Part shown: positions 43,360-43,480 of the stretch, piece after piece | How positions within the stretch are numbered: the stretch's first letter is position 1 | How the letters are laid out: the number at the start of each line of letters is the position of its first letter | From: Bacteroidales bacterium | GTDB taxonomy: Bacteria > Bacteroidota > Bacteroidia > Bacteroidales > WCHB1-69 | DNA: 43,480 nucleotides | Direction: 5' to 3' | Assembly (NCBI GenBank): GCA_024400815.1 | Contig: JAKSMD010000007.1 | Location: 1-43,480, forward strand | The notes under the pieces: model-generated | The model's database searches: none | Seen by the model: the letters and a program-made list of their open reading frames with translations, nothing else | Told to the model about the DNA's origin: nothing | Program-made: the position numbers and the translations under genes

Positions 43360-43480
43360 CACGCTTTTAGAAGTGAAATGTTTAGAGGGGGTTGAAAGGA
43401 GGGTTGGAAGTGTGCAACTGCTTGATTTCACGGACTGTAATTGAAATATAGGGCTGGTAAAAGGGGCGGATTTCTTATGG

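Overview
The window looks like chromosomal DNA of a Bacteroidota species, most likely of the order Bacteroidales. Three things point there. Two proteins carry C-terminal signals of the type IX secretion system (T9SS), one of type A and one of type B. There are Bacteroidota-typical families: DUF5106-like thioredoxin proteins, DUF1573, a 37-kDa nucleoid-associated protein and an Mpl-like ligase. Upstream of many genes sits the Bacteroidota promoter box TAnnTTTG. No rRNA, tRNA, CRISPR array or phage region was seen.

Layout. 1-522: end of an IS982-type transposase cut by the window edge. 598-5209 (minus strand): Nudix hydrolase, FG-GAP T9SS cargo, M23/LysM peptidase, small lipoprotein. 5311-11764 (plus): RecQ helicase, an exported unknown protein, a large CUB/PKD T9SS cargo, and a membrane-anchored ComEA-like protein. 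12244-13921 (plus): PHP phosphoesterase, DRTGG protein and histidine-kinase-like ATPase, a trio usually found beside [FeFe]-hydrogenase genes but here without them. 13963-16593 (plus): thioredoxin-fold protein, panC, panD, gpmA. 16671-22389 (minus): AI-2E-family permease and TamB. 22403-23428 (plus): tsaD. 23435-26602 (minus): RNase R and ApbE. 26669-29161 (plus): Mpl and a DUF1573 protein. 29230-34664 (minus): nucleoid-associated protein, two tandem thioredoxin paralogues, and the NAD(P)HX repair fusion protein. 34698-38540 (minus): RadC, DUF58, and two exported unknowns, one with a CxxC. 39022-43272 (plus): M3 peptidase lipoprotein and LigA.

Most genes are housekeeping: DNA repair (RecQ, RadC, LigA), cofactor synthesis and repair (PanC, PanD, NAD(P)HX repair, ApbE), envelope biogenesis (Mpl, M23, TamB, T9SS cargo), RNA and tRNA metabolism (RNase R, TsaD) and glycolysis (GpmA).

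The unusual material is mainly in the intergenic regions. Degenerate seven-base tandem arrays sit right after stop codons. A roughly 230-bp GC-rich repeat is present in two inverted copies, one downstream of each T9SS cargo gene. A separate GC-rich element at 11971-12100 can fold into a hairpin with a symmetric GA/GA internal loop. TTAACA/TGTTAA palindromes occur at two promoter regions. No single obviously new defence or metabolic system was found.
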